Positions 17,436-25,399 of a DNA stretch of 64,000 nucleotides are shown piece after piece. Both the position numbers and the translations under genes were made by a program. Origin of the DNA: Candidatus Dechloromonas phosphorivorans (GTDB taxonomy: Bacteria; Pseudomonadota; Gammaproteobacteria; Burkholderiales; Rhodocyclaceae); the NCBI GenBank assembly GCA_016714975.1, contig JADKBR010000019.1:1-64000 (forward strand), read 5' to 3'. Under the pieces are notes generated by a model that saw only the letters and a list, made by a program, of their open reading frames with translations, had not been told where the DNA came from and did not search any database. Within the stretch, counting starts at the first letter, position 1. Each line of letters begins with the position of its first letter.

Positions 17436-18275
17436 TCAAAACACGAAATTCAATCCCAGTGCCAGACCGCCCATGTCGAGACCCTGAATCAGCTTGTCGC
17501 CATTCCGGTCAAACGACAGGTAACGATAATCGAGCCGGACGTCGCCCCAGGAATAGGCATAGCCGATCCCTGCCGCGGCCTGCCAGGTGGTCACCGAATC
17601 ACCGCCCCCGACATCGACATAGAATGGAACGAACCAGTTGCTTTCGCCGAGCTTGACCCGCCCCTTGGCGCCAACGATGCCGGCGGTCACGTTGCCGGAT
17701 TCACTGACACTGCCCGAGCGCGGCAAGATGACCGCATTGCCGTTCGGCCCGGTCACCGCGGCATTCAGGCTCCAGTTGCTGTTGGCCTTCAAGCCCAGAT
17801 AACGGACGCCGGCAATCAGATCCACGGTGGCCGCCGGTGTGGAAACAACCGCATAACCGCCCACTATGGACCAGATAGTGGTCTTCAGCGAGGTGTCCGA
17901 GCCGGTGTCCACTATCTGCACAGGCCCCGGACCGAAGTTGTGCGTGTTGGTATGGCTACTGACGTTTCCCAGATTCAGATAGACGTAGTCGCCGGCTATC
18001 AACCATTTTCCGTAACGCGCTTCCCCGGCCAGCAGGAACGCCATATCCATATGGGGCAGCCAGTCATTCGGCGCGACGGAAATCTCGCTGTCCAAACGCG
18101 AAGCGGCCACGGAACCAAAGCTCAAGGTGGTCTTGATGGTCGGCAGCCACACGTAGGGCATCAGCGAGAACTTCCAGCCCTCCGCCGATTCCTGGGCAGT
18201 GGCCGCCATCGGTACGGCCAGGCTGGCCACGGTCGTTGCCGCAGCGACGGTAATCTTGAAAGCAGATTTCTTCAT
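17436..18275 (-). CDS. outer-membrane beta-barrel protein
   Basis: This 279-residue protein has a signal peptide (cleavage after MAATA) and alternating hydrophobic strands throughout. It ends GGLALGLNFVF; the terminal Phe is the recognition signal for barrel assembly. Segments such as GWKFSLMPYVWLPTIKTTLSFG, WSIVGGYAVVSTPAATVDLIAGVRYLGL and GDVRLDYRYLSFDRNGDKLIQGLDMGG resemble small outer-membrane proteins of the OmpW/OmpX or DUF-type barrels. The start at 18275 follows GGAGGAGTC. Its position just before sulfatase 2 suggests it could serve uptake or surface display for the sulfatase system; this is inference only. Confidence 0.75.
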   Translation of the reverse strand: MKKSAFKITVAAATTVASLAVPMAATAQESAEGWKFSLMPYVWLPTIKTTLSFGSVAASRLDSEISVAPNDWLPHMDMAFLLAGEARYGKWLIAGDYVYLNLGNVSSHTNTHNFGPGPVQIVDTGSDTSLKTTIWSIVGGYAVVSTPAATVDLIAGVRYLGLKANSNWSLNAAVTGPNGNAVILPRSGSVSESGNVTAGIVGAKGRVKLGESNWFVPFYVDVGGGDSVTTWQAAAGIGYAYSWGDVRLDYRYLSFDRNGDKLIQGLDMGGLALGLNFVF

Positions 18276-18460
18276 GGGCCTTGACTCCTCCTTTATCGTT
18301 GAACCTTGTCCCGTGTCCATTCACCCGGCCAGTCGATCCTGGTCCGAATGTGCGGCTCATGATAGCGAAGATTGCGGAAAGTCACCTGACAGTTCGCGAC
18401 AAGATGCCGTGTAAGGAGCAATTCCGGCTCCCCTGATTACAACAACAATCAAGTCTGTCC

Positions 18461-18491
18461 AAAAACCGAAGGCCCCGGAACGGGGCCTTTC
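18461..18491 (-). terminator. rho-independent terminator
   Basis: A GGCCCCG / CGGGGCC stem with a three-base loop is followed on the minus strand by TTCGGTTTTT. It lies 38 bases beyond the stop of the glycine-zipper lipoprotein gene and separates it from the outer-membrane barrel gene. A shorter T-run on the plus strand may make it bidirectional. Confidence 0.75.
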
Positions 18492-18528
18492 TCATTTCTG
18501 TTGCCGCAATTTACAATGAAACGTCTTA

Positions 18529-18753
18529 CTACTGTTGTTGCTTGCCCTTGATGTTGCCCACCGTTCCACCAACGACTCCACCGATCGCCGCGCCCGTCCA
18601 CCCGCTCCCACCCGAAATCGCCGCTATACCGGCACCTGCAGCAGCGCCGATTGCCGCTCCACTTAAGGTTCCCTGCTGCTGCGCCGTCATGTTCGTGCAA
18701 CCGAGCATCGTCAGAACGGCAGCCGTTGTCAAAGCCAATTTAATCTTAAGCAT
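18529..18753 (-). CDS. glycine-zipper lipoprotein
   Basis: The 74-residue lipoprotein has a lipobox (TMLGC), followed by a short Gln-rich linker and a glycine zipper (GAAIGAAAGAGIAAISGGSGWTGAAIGGVVGGTVG). It ends NIKGKQQQ. It resembles the YMGG / SlyB-OsmB type small envelope lipoproteins, which are often induced by envelope stress. It is followed by a strong terminator, so transcription from upstream genes ends here. Confidence 0.75.
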   Translation of the reverse strand: MLKIKLALTTAAVLTMLGCTNMTAQQQGTLSGAAIGAAAGAGIAAISGGSGWTGAAIGGVVGGTVGNIKGKQQQ

Positions 18754-18765
18754 CTCGAGCCTCCG

Positions 18766-19161
18766 TCACTTGTTTGTCTTGAGCCCGGGCACGACCATCT
18801 CGAACCAGATGGTCTCGAGCACCGGACGCTGCAACTGCTCGGGATGTGCGCCATACCATTTGTCCAGGCTCTCCAGTACGCCACTCAACGTTTGCCCGGT
18901 CATTCCTTTGGCTGCCCGTGGCGCAAGACTCCGACCCTCGGGGGTCGGATTGTCGGCCTGGTATGCCACTTCAAGCTGAATGACGTTGGACACGCCAACC
19001 AGATAGGCTTTCTTCACCTCTTCGGTTGACTTCACCCAGTGCGTCCCGTCGACCAGCGGAATATCCGCGGCAACCGCAATACCGCATGTCATCGCCAAAA
19101 TCATGGCGACACTGGATGCTGCGTGGCCAAGATTCCGGAAACCTCTTTCAATTGTCGTCAT
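18766..19161 (-). CDS. exported protein, possibly Rap1a/Tai-like
   Basis: The 131-residue protein has an N-terminal signal sequence (AMILAMTCGIAVAA). The mature part reads DGTHWVKSTEEVKKAYLVGVSNVIQLEVAYQ, later TLSGVLESLDKWYGAHPEQLQRPVLETIWFEMV. The pattern of a Trp/Ser/Lys-containing helix followed by YLVG is reminiscent of the small Rap1a/Tai (T6SS amidase immunity) fold, but no effector gene is nearby, so this is only a structural resemblance. The start ATG 19161 follows GGGAGCT. It lies 12 bases before the glycine-zipper lipoprotein and is probably in the same operon. Confidence 0.6.
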   Translation of the reverse strand: MTTIERGFRNLGHAASSVAMILAMTCGIAVAADIPLVDGTHWVKSTEEVKKAYLVGVSNVIQLEVAYQADNPTPEGRSLAPRAAKGMTGQTLSGVLESLDKWYGAHPEQLQRPVLETIWFEMVVPGLKTNK

Positions 19162-19198
19162 ATTCAGCTCCCGATCATGAATGCCATTGGTACGAAAA

Positions 19199-21676
19199 TC
19201 ATATATCGATTCGCGCATTCAAGGCATTGGATTCGATGAAGGCACGGCGCGGCTCCACCAACTCTCCCATGAGGGTGGTGAAGATCTCGTCAGCCGCGAT
19301 GGCATCGTCTATCTGCACGCGCAGCAGGCGTCGAACCTTCGGATCCATGGTGGTTTCCCACAACTGTTCCGGGTTCATCTCGCCAAGGCCCTTGTAGCGC
19401 TGCTTGCTGATGCCGCGCTCGACATCCGCGAGCAGCCACTTCATCGCATCACCGAAATTGCTGACTGCCTGCTTCTTTTCTCCACGTGCCATGAAGGCGC
19501 CCGGGCCGAAGAGGCCAGCAAGGGTCTCCGCCGTGCGCCGCAGTTGCAGGTAGTCGCCCGACAGCAGCAGGTCATCGTCGATGAGGCCGACCTTGAGGTT
19601 GCCGTGGTGAATCTTCTCGACACGCAATGTCCACACTTCCTGGATATCGTCAAACCGCGGCACGATGCGGATCGCACCCGAAACATGCCGGGCAACCAGT
19701 TCCCCACTGGCCTTCGCCCCCTCTTCGGAATCCAGATCCAGCTTCAGGTTGTGCTGGACAAGTGCCTTGAGTACCTCGGGATCGACCAGATGGGCGATGC
19801 GTTCGATGACTGCTTCGGTCAACAGCCATGAACGCGCCAATTCTTCCAGCGCCGCTCCATTGATCGGCTCAGCCCCCACGCTTGCGGTCAGGCTTGCCTC
19901 GTCCATTGCCATGCGCAGCAGGAATTGATGGTATTCCTGGTCATCCTTGAGATAACGCTCGGTTTTGCCGTGCTTGACCTTATAGAGCGGCGGCTGCGCG
20001 ATATACACATAGCCACGCTCGATCAGCTCCGGCATTTGGCGGTAGAGCAGCGTCAGCAGCAGTGTCCGGATATGTGCGCCATCCACGTCCGCATCGGTCA
20101 TGATGATGATGCGGTGGTAACGCAGCTTCTCGATCTTGAACTCGTCCTTGCCGATGCCGGTACCGAGGGCCGTGATCAGCGTAACGATCTGGTCGCTCGA
20201 AATCAGCTTGTCGAAACGCGCCTTCTCGACATTCAGAACCTTGCCGCGTAACGGCAGAATTGCCTGGAACTTGCGGTCGCGACCCTGCTTGGCTGAGCCA
20301 CCCGCAGAATCACCTTCGACAATGTACATTTCGCAAAGCGCCGGATCCTTTTCCTGGCAATCGGCCAGCTTTCCGGGCAGTCCGACACCATCGAGGACGC
20401 CCTTGCGCCGCGTCATCTCGCGTGCGCGACGTGCTGCTTCACGGGCCCGCGAGGCCTCGACGATCTTGCCTGTGATCACCTTGGCATCAGCCGGCCGTTC
20501 GAGCAGGAAATCTGCCAGTTTCTGGGCAACCACTTCTTCAACCGCCGGCCGCGCTTCCGAGGAGACCAACTTCATCTTTGTCTGCGAAGAAAATTTTGGA
20601 TCGGGCATCTTCACAGATAGCACGCAGGCCAGTCCTTCCCGCATATCGTCGCCGGCAATCTCGACCTTGGCCTTCTTGGCAATCTCGTTTTCGTCGATGT
20701 ACTTGTTGATTACCCGTGTCATCGCCATGCGCAACCCGGTAAGGTGCGTGCCGCCATCAGATTGCGGGATGTTGTTGGTGAAACAGAGAACCTGTTCCTG
20801 GTACGAATCGTTCCACTGCATCGCTACTTCCACACCGATCGTTACGCCGGTATCGCCGACCTTGGCTTCGCCGGCCGAGTAGAACACATTCTGGTGCAGA
20901 ACCGTCTTAGTCCGGTTTATGTACTCGACAAAACCCTTGACCCCACCCGCAAATGCAAAATCCTCTTCCTTTCCGGAGCGCTGATCGATCAACCGAATAC
21001 GGACACCATTGTTCAGAAATGACAATTCACGCAGGCGCTTAGCGAGAATTTCGTAGTGAAATTCGATGTGTTCGAAAATTTCGTCGTCAGCAAGGAAATG
21101 CACCTCGGTCCCGCGCTTTTCAGTTTCGCCGAGAACCTTGAGTGGCGAGACGGCAATGCCTTCCCGAACTTCAGTGATGCGGTCAACGGCATGACCACGA
21201 CAGAATTCCATGAAGTTCTTCTTACCGTCGCGACGGATGGTCAGACGCAACCACTTCGAGAGAGCATTTACGCAGGAGACACCGACTCCGTGCAACCCAC
21301 CCGAGACCTTGTAGGAATTCTGGTTGAACTTGCCGCCCGCATGCAGTTCGGTCAGGGCAATCTCCGCCGCCGTACGCTTGGGCTTGTGCTTGTCGTCCAT
21401 CTTGATGCCGGTCGGGATGCCACGGCCGTTGTCGGTCACACTGATCGAGTTGTCGGTGTGAATTGTCACAACGATATCGTCACAATACCCAGCCAGCGCT
21501 TCGTCGATCGAGTTGTCGACAACTTCGAATACCAGGTGATGCAGACCCGTGCCATCTGAGGTATCACCAATATACATACCTGGACGCTTACGCACAGCCT
21601 CCAATCCTTCCAGAATCTGGATGCTGGATTCACCATAGGCGGGCAATTCCCCCGTCGTGAAGTCTTGGTTGTTCAT
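19199..21676 (-). CDS. gyrB: DNA gyrase subunit B
   Basis: GyrB is the ATPase subunit of gyrase, which introduces negative supercoils. At 825 residues it has the normal length for betaproteobacteria. The GHKL ATPase domain is intact (VRKRPGMYIGD, EVVDNSIDEALAG, DNGRGIPTG, GGLHGVGVSCVNALS). The TOPRIM domain carries EGDSAGGSAKQGRDRKFQAILPLRGK and the metal-binding DADVDGAH. The C-terminal QRYKGLGEMNPEQLWETTMDP segment is complete. It follows dnaN on the minus strand, with a parS-like site in the 43-base spacer. Confidence 0.98.
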   Translation of the reverse strand: MNNQDFTTGELPAYGESSIQILEGLEAVRKRPGMYIGDTSDGTGLHHLVFEVVDNSIDEALAGYCDDIVVTIHTDNSISVTDNGRGIPTGIKMDDKHKPKRTAAEIALTELHAGGKFNQNSYKVSGGLHGVGVSCVNALSKWLRLTIRRDGKKNFMEFCRGHAVDRITEVREGIAVSPLKVLGETEKRGTEVHFLADDEIFEHIEFHYEILAKRLRELSFLNNGVRIRLIDQRSGKEEDFAFAGGVKGFVEYINRTKTVLHQNVFYSAGEAKVGDTGVTIGVEVAMQWNDSYQEQVLCFTNNIPQSDGGTHLTGLRMAMTRVINKYIDENEIAKKAKVEIAGDDMREGLACVLSVKMPDPKFSSQTKMKLVSSEARPAVEEVVAQKLADFLLERPADAKVITGKIVEASRAREAARRAREMTRRKGVLDGVGLPGKLADCQEKDPALCEMYIVEGDSAGGSAKQGRDRKFQAILPLRGKVLNVEKARFDKLISSDQIVTLITALGTGIGKDEFKIEKLRYHRIIIMTDADVDGAHIRTLLLTLLYRQMPELIERGYVYIAQPPLYKVKHGKTERYLKDDQEYHQFLLRMAMDEASLTASVGAEPINGAALEELARSWLLTEAVIERIAHLVDPEVLKALVQHNLKLDLDSEEGAKASGELVARHVSGAIRIVPRFDDIQEVWTLRVEKIHHGNLKVGLIDDDLLLSGDYLQLRRTAETLAGLFGPGAFMARGEKKQAVSNFGDAMKWLLADVERGISKQRYKGLGEMNPEQLWETTMDPKVRRLLRVQIDDAIAADEIFTTLMGELVEPRRAFIESNALNARIDI

Positions 21677-21682
21677 TGGCTA

Positions 21683-21698
21683 TGTTCCACGTAAAACA
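21683..21698. promoter_or_regulatory. parS: candidate parS (ParB-binding) site
   Basis: The 16-mer TGTTCCACGTAAAACA matches the conserved parS sequence TGTTCCACGTGAAACA at 15 of 16 positions. It lies in the gyrB-dnaN spacer, about 2.8 kb from the likely oriC, the usual location of chromosomal parS sites. parA and parB are not in this window. Confidence 0.6.
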
Positions 21699-21719
21699 TT
21701 ATTAGTCTGTCTTCAGGAT

Positions 21720-22826
21720 TCAGATACGCATCGGCATGACCACATACTTGAAGCGGTCATTGTTAGGTATGGTGATCAGAGAACTCGAATTAGCATCGTT
21801 GAAACTCCATTGAATTTCATCTACATGAACGTTATTCAGAACGTCAAGCAGATATCCGATATTGAAACCCACGTCAATGGCATCACCCGTATACTCGACC
21901 TCAAGTTCTTCCTGTGCCTCTTCCTGCTCCGCATTTGCAGCAATCAATTTCAAACTACCGTCACCCAATACAATTCGCACACCCCTGAATTTTTCGTTGG
22001 TTAGAATTGCTGCACGGTTCATGGCCTGCAGCAGCACCGGGCGAGCGACTGTAAAATGATTCTGCAATCCTACTGGAACCACCCGTTCATAATCCGGAAA
22101 CTTTCCGTCAATCACCTTGGAGACCAGCACCACAGCACTAAAGGAGAAACGCACCTGGTTGGAAGCTAACGTGATGGTCAGTGGGTCATCACTATCCATC
22201 AAAAGACGATTCAATTCCAAAACCGTCTTACGTGGAATGATCATCTCCTGTCGGGGGAAATCCGCATCAATCTCGACACTTGCATACGCCAAGCGGTGGC
22301 CATCAGTCGCCACAGTGCTCAGTTCCCTGCGCTCAACCAGCAACATCAGGCCGTTAAGGTAATACCTCACATCCTGAGTCGCCATCGCATATTGCGTCTT
22401 GGCAAGCAATTGCCGAAACGCCCGCTGCGAGATTTTAAACTGCTTGGTCTCACCTTCAGTCACTGTCATCCGTGGGAAGTCATTAGCTGGCAGGATTTGC
22501 AAGCTGAAGCGACTACGGCCAGAACAGATCTGGAGACGCTTTTCGTCCAGCACCAAACTGACTTCGGCTCCTTCGGGAAGCGAACGGAGAATATCCTGCA
22601 GTTTGCGCGCCCCCACCGTCACCGCACCGTCACCTTCGCCACCTGCACCCTCAGCTACCGTTGTAACCTGAATCTCAATATCAGTCGCCAAGAGCGTCAG
22701 GCGCTCGCCCTTCTTCTCAAGTAACACATTTGAAAGGATAGGCAGAGTGTGACGTCTTTCCACGATCCCGGATACCGACTGAAGCGGAGCCAAGAGTTTG
22801 TCTCTTTGAATTTTTGTTAGAACCAT
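21720..22826 (-). CDS. dnaN: DNA polymerase III beta subunit (sliding clamp)
   Basis: DnaN forms the ring clamp that tethers replicative polymerase to DNA. At 368 residues it has the standard length. It shows the three-domain clamp pattern: MVLTKIQRDKLLAPLQSVSGIVERRHTLPILSNVLLE at the start, ILPANDFPRM in domain 1, YYLNGLMLLVE and ATDGHRLA in domain 2, and the terminal YVVMPMRI that forms part of the partner-binding pocket. It lies between dnaA and gyrB, as in most bacteria. Confidence 0.98.
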   Translation of the reverse strand: MVLTKIQRDKLLAPLQSVSGIVERRHTLPILSNVLLEKKGERLTLLATDIEIQVTTVAEGAGGEGDGAVTVGARKLQDILRSLPEGAEVSLVLDEKRLQICSGRSRFSLQILPANDFPRMTVTEGETKQFKISQRAFRQLLAKTQYAMATQDVRYYLNGLMLLVERRELSTVATDGHRLAYASVEIDADFPRQEMIIPRKTVLELNRLLMDSDDPLTITLASNQVRFSFSAVVLVSKVIDGKFPDYERVVPVGLQNHFTVARPVLLQAMNRAAILTNEKFRGVRIVLGDGSLKLIAANAEQEEAQEELEVEYTGDAIDVGFNIGYLLDVLNNVHVDEIQWSFNDANSSSLITIPNNDRFKYVVMPMRI

Positions 22827-22827
22827 A

Positions 22828-23010
22828 TCAAAATTCCTAAAATAACTATATTAGTAATATCTCTGTGGATAAGAAGAAAAATGCTCCTGTTTTCAAACGC
22901 TTGCTACAGCTATGCTGTTCTGGACAAACGCCTGTATTTCTTGTGGACAGATTCTTAGCAATTTCCCCGAAAAGCTTGATTTCCTCATTGACCCACAATC
23001 TATACACACC
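22828..23010. other. dnaN-dnaA spacer with DnaA boxes and AT-rich tract
   Basis: An AT-rich stretch (22828-22860) is followed by a perfect DnaA box in reverse orientation (TGTGGATAA, 22864-22872), a near-match TGTGGACAG (22942-22950) and a weaker CTATACACA (about 23000-23008). It could act as part of a split origin or as a site for DnaA autoregulation or titration. Confidence 0.6.
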
Positions 23011-23035
23011 TTTCCAACAGCACTACCCACCATCA

Positions 23036-24403
23036 TCATCCCTTCAACACCTGCAACAGCACGTGCAGGTCATGATTCAGTTCATTCTCTTTGGCCCGCA
23101 ACGATTCTATTGTTCTCACCGCGTGGATGACTGTAGTGTGATCCCGCCCACCAAAAGCGCTACCAATTTCCGGATAGCTGTGAGTGGTAACTTCCCTGCA
23201 TAGCCACATGGCTATTTGCCGCGGTCGGGCAATAGCCCGGGTTCGTCTCCTTGAGAAGAATTCAGCGACCTTGATCTTGTAATAATCAGCGACGGTCTTC
23301 TGAATATTGTCTGTGCTAATGTTGCGGACGGAACCAATCAGATCCTTCAGTGCTTCCTTGGCCACATCAAGCCCAATAGCTCGTCCATGAAATGACGAGT
23401 AGGCGAGTACTTTCTTCAAAGCACCTTCCAGCTCCCGAACATTTGAACGGAGATGCTTTGCAATGAGGAACGCCACATCATCATCGAGTTGCAATCCTTC
23501 GGCTTCGGCTTTTTTCTTCAGGATTGCCACCCGCATTTCCAATTCAGGGGGCTCAATTTGGACGGTCAAACCCCAATCAAAGCGGGTAACCAGACGATCA
23601 TCGAGGCCGTTAATATGCTTCGGATACGTATCGCAAGTAATAATAATTTGCTTGCGAGATTCTATTAGTGCATTGAATAAGAAAAAGAATTCCTCCTGCG
23701 ATCGATTCTTGCCATTAAAGAATTGTACATCGTCGAGCAACAGGACATCTACGGAGCGATAGGCTCGCTTGAAAGTATCAAATGATTTCTGCTGATACGC
23801 CCGCACTACGTCTGAGTAGTAGTCCTCGGCGTGGATATAACGAACGACCTTTTCCGGCGTCTCAGAAAGAATTGCGTTGCCGATGGCGTGTATTAGATGG
23901 GTTTTCCCAAGACCGGCACCACCGTAAATAAAGAGTGGGTTATACGCACCACCAGGGTTGTTGGCAACTTGACTCGCAGCGGCACGCGCAAGATCGTTAG
24001 CTTTTCCAACAACGAGATTGTTAAAGGTGAAAGACGGGAAAAGTCGGGATTTCTCATAGTTTGTGGTTCTGAGTGGGTTGAATTCCCCAGCCGCTGAACT
24101 AGGCTTCCGCGTTGAATCGCTTACCTCTGGAAAGACCGTACGGCTATTGACACTTCTTGCTTCGTCAATGACCAGGACAATACTTACAACCTCCCCAAAA
24201 TAATTCTGACAGTAGTCTTGAATACGTGTCATATAGCGTTCGCGGACCCATTTCATGATGAATCCGTTCGGTGCAACTAGCCGCAGGCCTTCACTTGGCT
24301 GACTTTCTCCTTCGAGTCTAAGGGGCTTGATCCACGTATTGAATTGCTGCACCGGCAATTCTTGTTCAAAACGTTGGAGGCAGGATTCCCAAAAACTACC
24401 CAT
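23036..24403 (-). CDS. dnaA: chromosomal replication initiator DnaA
   Basis: DnaA binds DnaA boxes and melts oriC. The start MGSFWESCLQRFEQELPVQQFNTWIKPL at 24403 matches domain I. Domain III has the AAA+ Walker A (GGAGLGKTHLIHAIGN), Walker B (VLLLDDVQFF) and the sensor and arginine-finger region (DRLVTRFDWGLTVQIEPPELE). Domain IV contains the DNA-binding signature RRTRAIARPRQIAMWLCRE and GRDHTTVIHAVRTIE. The length of 455 residues is normal. It is transcribed away from rpmH, placing the divergent spacer at the origin. Confidence 0.98.
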   Translation of the reverse strand: MGSFWESCLQRFEQELPVQQFNTWIKPLRLEGESQPSEGLRLVAPNGFIMKWVRERYMTRIQDYCQNYFGEVVSIVLVIDEARSVNSRTVFPEVSDSTRKPSSAAGEFNPLRTTNYEKSRLFPSFTFNNLVVGKANDLARAAASQVANNPGGAYNPLFIYGGAGLGKTHLIHAIGNAILSETPEKVVRYIHAEDYYSDVVRAYQQKSFDTFKRAYRSVDVLLLDDVQFFNGKNRSQEEFFFLFNALIESRKQIIITCDTYPKHINGLDDRLVTRFDWGLTVQIEPPELEMRVAILKKKAEAEGLQLDDDVAFLIAKHLRSNVRELEGALKKVLAYSSFHGRAIGLDVAKEALKDLIGSVRNISTDNIQKTVADYYKIKVAEFFSRRRTRAIARPRQIAMWLCREVTTHSYPEIGSAFGGRDHTTVIHAVRTIESLRAKENELNHDLHVLLQVLKG

Positions 24404-24574
24404 TTGCAACAATTTCCATCTTCGTCCAATCCTCAGCAAGCGCTTACCAATAGATTAAATCATTGATCTATATAGATAATCAAGGCAACCCGGACACTCT
24501 TTCTGTCTACCTTCAGGGTGTCGATTCTACCCTCCCTCGAAGAGGTTATCCACAGCTTGCTGAAATAAATGATC
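24404..24574. other. oriC: probable oriC (dnaA-rpmH intergenic region)
   Basis: The divergent region between dnaA and rpmH contains an AT-rich segment (24448-24482) with the palindrome ATCTATATAGAT (24466-24477) and one perfect DnaA box, TTATCCACA, at 24546-24554. The flanking gene order and the switch of coding strand here are typical of a bidirectional origin. The number of recognisable boxes is low, so the functional origin may also use the dnaA-dnaN spacer. Confidence 0.65.
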
Positions 24575-24604
24575 TTGACAAACCCTTACGAAACGCGGTG
24601 TAAT
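24575..24604 (+). promoter_or_regulatory. sigma-70 type promoter of rpmH
   Basis: The -35 element TTGACA (24575-24580) and the -10 element TGTAAT (24599-24604) are separated by 18 bases, 36 bases before the rpmH start codon. The DnaA box at 24546 lies just upstream, so DnaA may influence this promoter. Confidence 0.65.
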
Positions 24605-24639
24605 CGCCTGTTTTTCTTAGCACACCAAGGGGTTTTGAA

Positions 24640-24774
24640 ATGAAACGCACGTATCAACCGTCGGTCGTGCGCCGCAAGCGCACCCATGGCTTCCTGGTCC
24701 GCATGCGCACCAAGGGTGGCCGTGCAGTCATTGCTGCTCGCCGCGCCAAGGGTCGCAAGCGTCTGGGCGTTTAA
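24640..24774 (+). CDS. rpmH: 50S ribosomal protein L34
   Basis: The 44-residue protein MKRTYQPSVVRRKRTHGFLVRMRTK..., ending GRKRLGV, is a full-length L34. It is shorter than many gene-finding cut-offs but unmistakable. It lies directly next to the origin and 17 bases before rnpA, forming the conserved rpmH-rnpA-yidD-yidC operon. Confidence 0.98.
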   Translation: MKRTYQPSVVRRKRTHGFLVRMRTKGGRAVIAARRAKGRKRLGV

Positions 24775-24791
24775 ACCGGACAATTGGCGGG

Positions 24792-25160
24792 GTGGACAAG
24801 ACCTTCGCCAGATGTCATCGCCTGACAAGAACGGATGAGTTTTCATCCGTTTTTGGTTTCCGGCGGGCAATTCGCGGCAAATTCCTGGCAGTGCATTACC
24901 GTCCACGCCCTGATGGCGAGAATGGAGCCAGACTTGGCCTCGTGATTGCCAAGAAGTTCCTCAGACGCGCCGTTGACCGCAACCAAGTCAAGCGGATCGT
25001 TCGCGAGCAGTTTCGCTGTCTGCGTGGCGGCCTCCCGGCAGTCGATGTCGTGGCACGGCTGACGGTCAAGTCAGCCAGGATTGACCGGAAATTGCTGGCT
25101 GACGAGGTGGTGGCCCTGCTCGAAAGACTGCCGCCGCGCCAGTCAAAGGCTGAGGAATGA
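24792..25160 (+). CDS. rnpA: ribonuclease P protein component
   Basis: RnpA is the protein cofactor of RNase P, which matures tRNA 5' ends. At 122 residues it has the normal length. It shows FSSVFGFRRAIRGKFLAVHY near the N-terminus and the RNA-binding signature AKKFLRRAVDRNQVKRIVREQFR in the middle. It starts with GTG. Its stop codon overlaps the yidD start by 4 bases. Confidence 0.95.
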   Translation: MDKTFARCHRLTRTDEFSSVFGFRRAIRGKFLAVHYRPRPDGENGARLGLVIAKKFLRRAVDRNQVKRIVREQFRCLRGGLPAVDVVARLTVKSARIDRKLLADEVVALLERLPPRQSKAEE

Positions 25161-25369
25161 TGAAGCGTGTGCTGGTAGCCTTGATCCGTGCCTATCAGTA
25201 TGCGCTCAGCCCCTTCCTGGGGCGTAGTTGCCGTTATTATCCGACGTGTTCGGAATATACGGTGGAAGCGGTGGAAAAGTACGGTGCCATCAAGGGTGGC
25301 TGGCTGGGCGTCAAGCGCATCGGCCGTTGTCACCCCTGGCATCCCGGCGGGTACGATCCGGTACCCTGA
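25157..25369 (+). CDS. yidD: membrane protein insertion efficiency factor YidD
   Basis: The 70-residue protein carries the family signature YQYALSPFLGRSCRYYPTCSEYTVEAVEKYGAIKGGWLGVKRIGRCHPWHPGGYDPVP, complete to the end, including the three conserved cysteines. It has an amphipathic N-terminus and acts at the inner membrane with YidC. It is translationally coupled to rnpA. Confidence 0.95.
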   Translation: MMKRVLVALIRAYQYALSPFLGRSCRYYPTCSEYTVEAVEKYGAIKGGWLGVKRIGRCHPWHPGGYDPVP

Positions 25370-25399
25370 TTTGCGAATGCTTGATTACGTAGGCTGTTC

